Below the pieces are notes generated by a model. The model saw only the letters and a list, made by a program, of their open reading frames with translations, was not told the DNA's origin and did not search any database. Both the position numbers and the translations under genes were made by a program. DNA of 16,942 nucleotides. Origin: Listeria_A hofi. Lineage in GTDB: Bacteria > Bacillota > Bacilli > Lactobacillales > Listeriaceae. Below are positions 13,752-16,942 of this stretch, piece after piece. The number at the start of each line of letters is the position of its first letter. The stretch's first letter is position 1. The DNA is taken from contig NZ_CAUYTL010000047.1 of assembly GCF_963575615.1 (NCBI RefSeq), forward strand, positions 1 through 16,942. The letters are read 5' to 3'.

Positions 13752-15311
13752 ATGGGAATAGGTTTAGTATTAGATTGGTTAAACATTTTAGATTTTAAAG
13801 AGGAAAGTGATGTAGATTACACTGATGCATTCAGACGTGCCATTGCAACAATTGAGGGAAGAAAAGGCGGTGTACTTTATATCCCGAGTGGAACGTATGA
13901 TATTCGTCCAGTGCCAGCTATTTCTTTATGCAGTAACTTAACAATCATTGGCGATGGTGCGCAGTCTATAGTTAGAATTGCGGATGGAACAGGCCCATAT
14001 AAAGTAATTTTTGGGCAGGAAAGTTCTACAGAAGCACGCATAGAAAGTGTATACTTTGAAAGATTTACGATTAATCAAAATCCAGTAGGAAATCCGGTGC
14101 CCTCATCAAGTGGTGCATCACAATTTGCTTTTTCTTTCAAGAACTTTAGTAAAATTCATTTCAGAAAAATGGAATTCAATCCAACAACGGGGGCCAATGC
14201 AATATGTTGCAATGCTTCAAGGGGAACGTATATCGATACAACATGTCAAGACGTAACCGTAGAACAATGCCGTTTTTATCGTGAGAGTCCGAAGCAGATT
14301 TATGTCGATAATTCAGCAATCTATTTAAATTGTCCTGGTAGTATCGTGAGTAATAACAAATTCTACGCAATGGGAGACGAAACAACAAAAGCAAGAGGGT
14401 GTATTGAAACACACGGTGGGAAAAGCGTTATTTCAGGAAATTATTCAGAAGGTTATAGCACTGGTGTTAATGCCGCAAGCCGTACGTGGGGAAAGGAAAA
14501 TGTGGACGGTCCCCTTATCAGTATGTCCCCCGCCAATATTACGATTACAGGAAATACATTTACTAAAGTTAAAAAAGGTATTCAACTATGGGTTAATCAT
14601 CCTCAAGATAATGTCACACCAGCGCTAACTGTCGAACAATGGGCGACTCATAAAGAGGAAATTGTATTGGAAAATGTTCTGATCAGTAATAATACAATCA
14701 GTGTAGATGTTTCAGACTATACAGCAAACCCAAATAATTATGCTGGAATAACGCTTGCCGGAGCCTATCAAGGAAATCGTTGGATCAAAAATATTTCCAT
14801 TGGTACAAATAACATTATCTTTACTGGAAAAAGTGGACCTACTATTGATGTGGATAAAGGGCTTGTTCCGAATGATTTCAAGAGCTGTTATGGCATTGTA
14901 TTTTTATTAGCAATCAATATGGCAAATATCGCAATCCAAAATAATATCCTATCGAACGTCCCGCTGAGTGCTATTTATTTAGGGAGATTAAGCAATGGTG
15001 GTACATCTAAAGTGAGCGAAGTTCAAGGTATCAAAATAAGCAATAATATTATGACGAACTGCGCCTATTTGAAACAGCCATCGAGTACGACTAGTTTTAT
15101 TGATTTGCGAGGGAACATTCTAGGTGCATCCATCCAAAACAATATGATGAACGATAAATTTGCAGTTGAAAAAGCTACGTATAGTATCCGCCTGACGCCT
15201 ACACCAGGTAAAGATATTTATATTCGAGATAACGTTGTGACAACAAAACAAGCAGTAACAAAAATAAAAATGCTTATTGCAGCAGGGTATGAGAAATCTG
15301 TGAAAGCATAA
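13752..15311 (+). CDS. Right-handed beta-helix protein, pectate-lyase-superfamily type (copy 1)
   Basis: A 519-residue protein with no signal peptide. The N-terminus has the pectate_lyase_3 layout: a DFKEESDVDYTDAFRRAI segment (14-31), then KGGVLYIPSGTY (38-49), as in phage tailspikes and family-28-like proteins. Many short repeats follow with the N-asparagine-ladder look of parallel beta-helix rungs, such as ITGNTFTKV, VLISNNTISV, ISIGTNNIIF, IAIQNNILSN and IKISNNIMTN. No catalytic residues are clear, so binding, lyase or hydrolase activity cannot be chosen. The ATG at 13752 has AGGAGG 8 nt upstream. It stands alone between the PTS IIB terminator and a second, damaged copy. Without a signal peptide it would be cytoplasmic unless released by lysis or a non-classical route, which recalls phage structural proteins, though no phage genes are nearby. 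Confidence 0.8.
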   Translation: MGIGLVLDWLNILDFKEESDVDYTDAFRRAIATIEGRKGGVLYIPSGTYDIRPVPAISLCSNLTIIGDGAQSIVRIADGTGPYKVIFGQESSTEARIESVYFERFTINQNPVGNPVPSSSGASQFAFSFKNFSKIHFRKMEFNPTTGANAICCNASRGTYIDTTCQDVTVEQCRFYRESPKQIYVDNSAIYLNCPGSIVSNNKFYAMGDETTKARGCIETHGGKSVISGNYSEGYSTGVNAASRTWGKENVDGPLISMSPANITITGNTFTKVKKGIQLWVNHPQDNVTPALTVEQWATHKEEIVLENVLISNNTISVDVSDYTANPNNYAGITLAGAYQGNRWIKNISIGTNNIIFTGKSGPTIDVDKGLVPNDFKSCYGIVFLLAINMANIAIQNNILSNVPLSAIYLGRLSNGGTSKVSEVQGIKISNNIMTNCAYLKQPSSTTSFIDLRGNILGASIQNNMMNDKFAVEKATYSIRLTPTPGKDIYIRDNVVTTKQAVTKIKMLIAAGYEKSVKA

Positions 15312-15320
15312 TAACATATG

Positions 15321-15354
15321 GAGCAGTATGTCTTAGACGAAAGATATACTGCTC
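15321..15354 (+). terminator. Weak terminator-like hairpin after beta-helix copy 1
   Basis: GAGCAGTATGTCTT pairs with AAGATATACTGCTC over 14 positions, with one G-U pair on the plus strand, around a 6-nt loop. It starts 9 bp after the stop codon. The following TTATGGTGCGTTTT is only a weak U-tract, so termination may be partial. Confidence 0.55.
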
Positions 15355-15637
15355 TTATGGTGCGTTTTATAATAAAATTTTCTTTTTTATGTTATTTTTG
15401 TGAACATTTTAAAGGAACTATAGCTATTTTTAGTAACAATATGTTAATATTATCAAAATGTTAGTTGGTGATAGATTAGTAAATTTCTCAAAATAAGCAA
15501 AATTAAAAGCCGTTACTTAAGCTGGAAAAGCGGTACGTACCTACAGTTAATCTCCCAAAAATCGTAACAGAACGACTTCGTACACTAAGTAGATATCAAT
15601 ATAAAATTGAGCTTCAATCAAGGTAGGCTATTTCGCT

Positions 15638-15653
15638 TATTATCTAGATAATA
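15638..15653. promoter_or_regulatory. 16-bp perfect palindrome upstream of beta-helix copy 2
   Basis: TATTATCTAGATAATA is its own reverse complement. It is centred about 58 bp before the ATG of copy 2, where a dimeric regulator could bind. The base composition is AT-rich, so some chance contribution is possible. Confidence 0.4.
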
Positions 15654-15703
15654 GTGTTTAGCAAGATATGTTCTTATATGTAATGGAATAGGAGGAGCAA
15701 ACA

Positions 15704-16890
15704 ATGGTAGAAAATTCAGCGGTAGACTGGTTTAACCTTTTAGATTTTAAAGAGGATGGAGATGGAGATGAAGATAGTACAGAATCATTCAGACGCGCGA
15801 TTAAAAAAGTGAAAGCAATGGAAGGGGGGGGGTGTACATTCCTAAAGGCGTACATGAAGTTTGTCCAAAGGAAGTCATAACGCTTTGCAATAATCTAACT
15901 ATTCGTGGCAGTGGAATACAATCTGTCATTAAGATTGCTGATGGTACAGGTCCTTACAAAGCCATATTTGGTCAAAATTTCTCCACAGATGCCAGAGTAG
16001 AAAATGTGTCTTTTGAAAAATTTGTAATTAATCAAAATCCAGGTGGTAATCCGGTAGTTTCATCAGCAACGACAGGATCACAATATGTATTTTCACTCAA
16101 AAATTTCAGTAATGCTCATTTTAATAAATTAACCTTCCGTCCAACTACAGGGGGAAATGCTATCTCTTGCAACGGTTCACGTTCAAATGGAGAGTACGTG
16201 GATATGACCTGTCAAGATGTGACGGTGGAACATTGCCGTTTCTACAGAGAAAGTCCTAAACAAGAGTATGTAGACAATTCTGCAATATATCTTAATTGTT
16301 CAGGAGTCATCGTAAGTAATAATAAATTTTACTCATACGGAGATGAGACGATGCGTGCAAGAGGGTGTATCGAAACTCACGGTGGAAAGAGTGTAATTAC
16401 AGGTAATTATTCGGAAGGTTACGCGACAGGTGTTAATATTGCAAGTCGTGCACAAGGGAAAGATGGCATAAATAAAGACTTTGTTAGTATGATACCATCG
16501 AATGTTACTGTCACTGGGAATACTTTTACAAAAGTGAAAAAGGGCATTCAGCTGTGGGTTAACCACCCTAAAGATAATATAAAACCAGTAGCCGAGGATT
16601 GGGATAAAGAAGTGGAGATGATTACACTTGAAAATGTTCTTATAGGTAATAATACAATTAGCGTTGATGTTTCTGACTATGAAAAGAGCCAAATGAATTA
16701 TAATGGTATCTCATTTGCAGGGGATCATAAAGGAAATCGTTGGGTCCGGAACCTTATTATAAATGCGAATAACATTATATACACTGGGAGTAGCGCTAAT
16801 ATAAATGTAGAAGAAGGTGTTATTCCTAAAAATTTTCTGAGTTCTTACGGGATTGGCTTCACGATTGGGTTTGTCAAGAAAAGTGTGTAA
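15704..16890 (+). pseudogene. Beta-helix protein copy 2, frameshifted at a G9 tract and C-terminally shortened
   Basis: The ATG at 15704 has AGGAGG 8 nt upstream and begins MVENSAVDWFNLLDFKED, matching copy 1. The frame reaches a nine-G tract at 15824-15832. As written, it continues out of register and stops at 15878-15880 after 58 codons. From 15832 the homologous frame (VYIPKGVHEV) runs to 16890. Ten or seven G would join the halves and give about 395 residues ending in VKKSV. Across the shared part roughly two-thirds of residues agree with copy 1, and more in the middle. Similarity ends near the GIGF segment (about 16860), so the last quarter of copy 1 is missing. It is either a recent pseudogene or a phase-variable gene in the OFF state. 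A base-calling error in the homopolymer cannot be excluded. Confidence 0.75.
15824..15832 (+). repeat. Nine-base poly-G tract inside a coding region
   Basis: Nine consecutive G occupy codons 41-43 of beta-helix copy 2, in the GGxVYIP turn conserved with copy 1 (where the codons are AAA GGC GGT). Tracts of this length are rare by chance in AT-rich DNA. They are prone to slipped-strand changes of one base, which here would switch the frame. Confidence 0.9.
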
Positions 16891-16942
16891 TTAAGAAATA
16901 GAAATGTAATGTGACACACGGTCCTTGAGAGAATCCAAAACA

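Larger units (their letters stand above)
15312..15703 (+). other. Intergenic region between the two beta-helix genes
   Basis: 392 bp, AT-rich, with no convincing gene. It contains a 14-bp stem (15321-15334 with 15341-15354) just after copy 1, a perfect 16-bp palindrome at 15638-15653, and the ribosome binding site of copy 2. TATAAT at 15368-15373 has no matching -35. No clear promoter for copy 2 could be assigned. Confidence 0.6.

Noticed and set aside
15430..15452. PrfA-box-like TAACA-ATA-TGTTA between the beta-helix genes
   Set aside because: The two half-sites are separated by three bases, not the two of the PrfA box consensus TTAACA-N2-TGTTAA, and one flanking base does not match. No virulence gene follows.

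Overview
The window looks like chromosomal DNA from a low-GC Gram-positive bacterium, almost certainly a Listeria. The evidence is AT-rich DNA, strong AGGAGG ribosome binding sites with frequent TTG/GTG starts, and a gene series (YhfK-like, YumC, type II NADH dehydrogenase, YuiD, MenI/YuxO, mrpGFEDCBA, MFS pump, cyclophilin, PTS IIB) that, from memory, matches the order of the lmo2391-lmo2373 part of Listeria monocytogenes. The sequence alone does not fix the species.

Positions 1-75 are the right end of an IS3-family insertion sequence: the last 13 codons of the transposase and the terminal inverted repeat. Positions 103-4437 hold a redox and menaquinone block. It contains a YhfK-type NAD(P)-binding protein, a YumC-type ferredoxin/flavodoxin-NADP reductase, a type II NADH:menaquinone oxidoreductase, a YuiD membrane protein, and MenI, the thioesterase that makes the menaquinone precursor DHNA. 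NDH-2 passes electrons to menaquinone, so Ndh and MenI are functionally linked.

Positions 4685-10666, on the minus strand, are a complete and tightly overlapping seven-gene Mrp (Mnh) operon for a multisubunit Na+/H+ antiporter. It has a candidate extended -10 promoter and a leader of about 170 nt. A nested inverted-repeat structure fills the gap between menI and mrpG, and its outer arms include both stop codons. An MFS exporter gene follows upstream on the minus strand. A divergent unit on the plus strand encodes a 31-residue single-helix membrane peptide and then a cyclophilin.

Positions 13273-13581 are a stand-alone PTS EIIB of the lactose/cellobiose type, with a good promoter, a probable CcpA cre site and a terminator. 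Positions 13752-16890 hold two tandem, homologous genes for right-handed beta-helix (pectate-lyase-superfamily-like) proteins without signal peptides. The second copy is broken by a nine-G tract 40 codons into the gene and lacks the C-terminal quarter. It is either a recent pseudogene or a slipped-strand phase-variable gene, and this is the least expected feature of the window.
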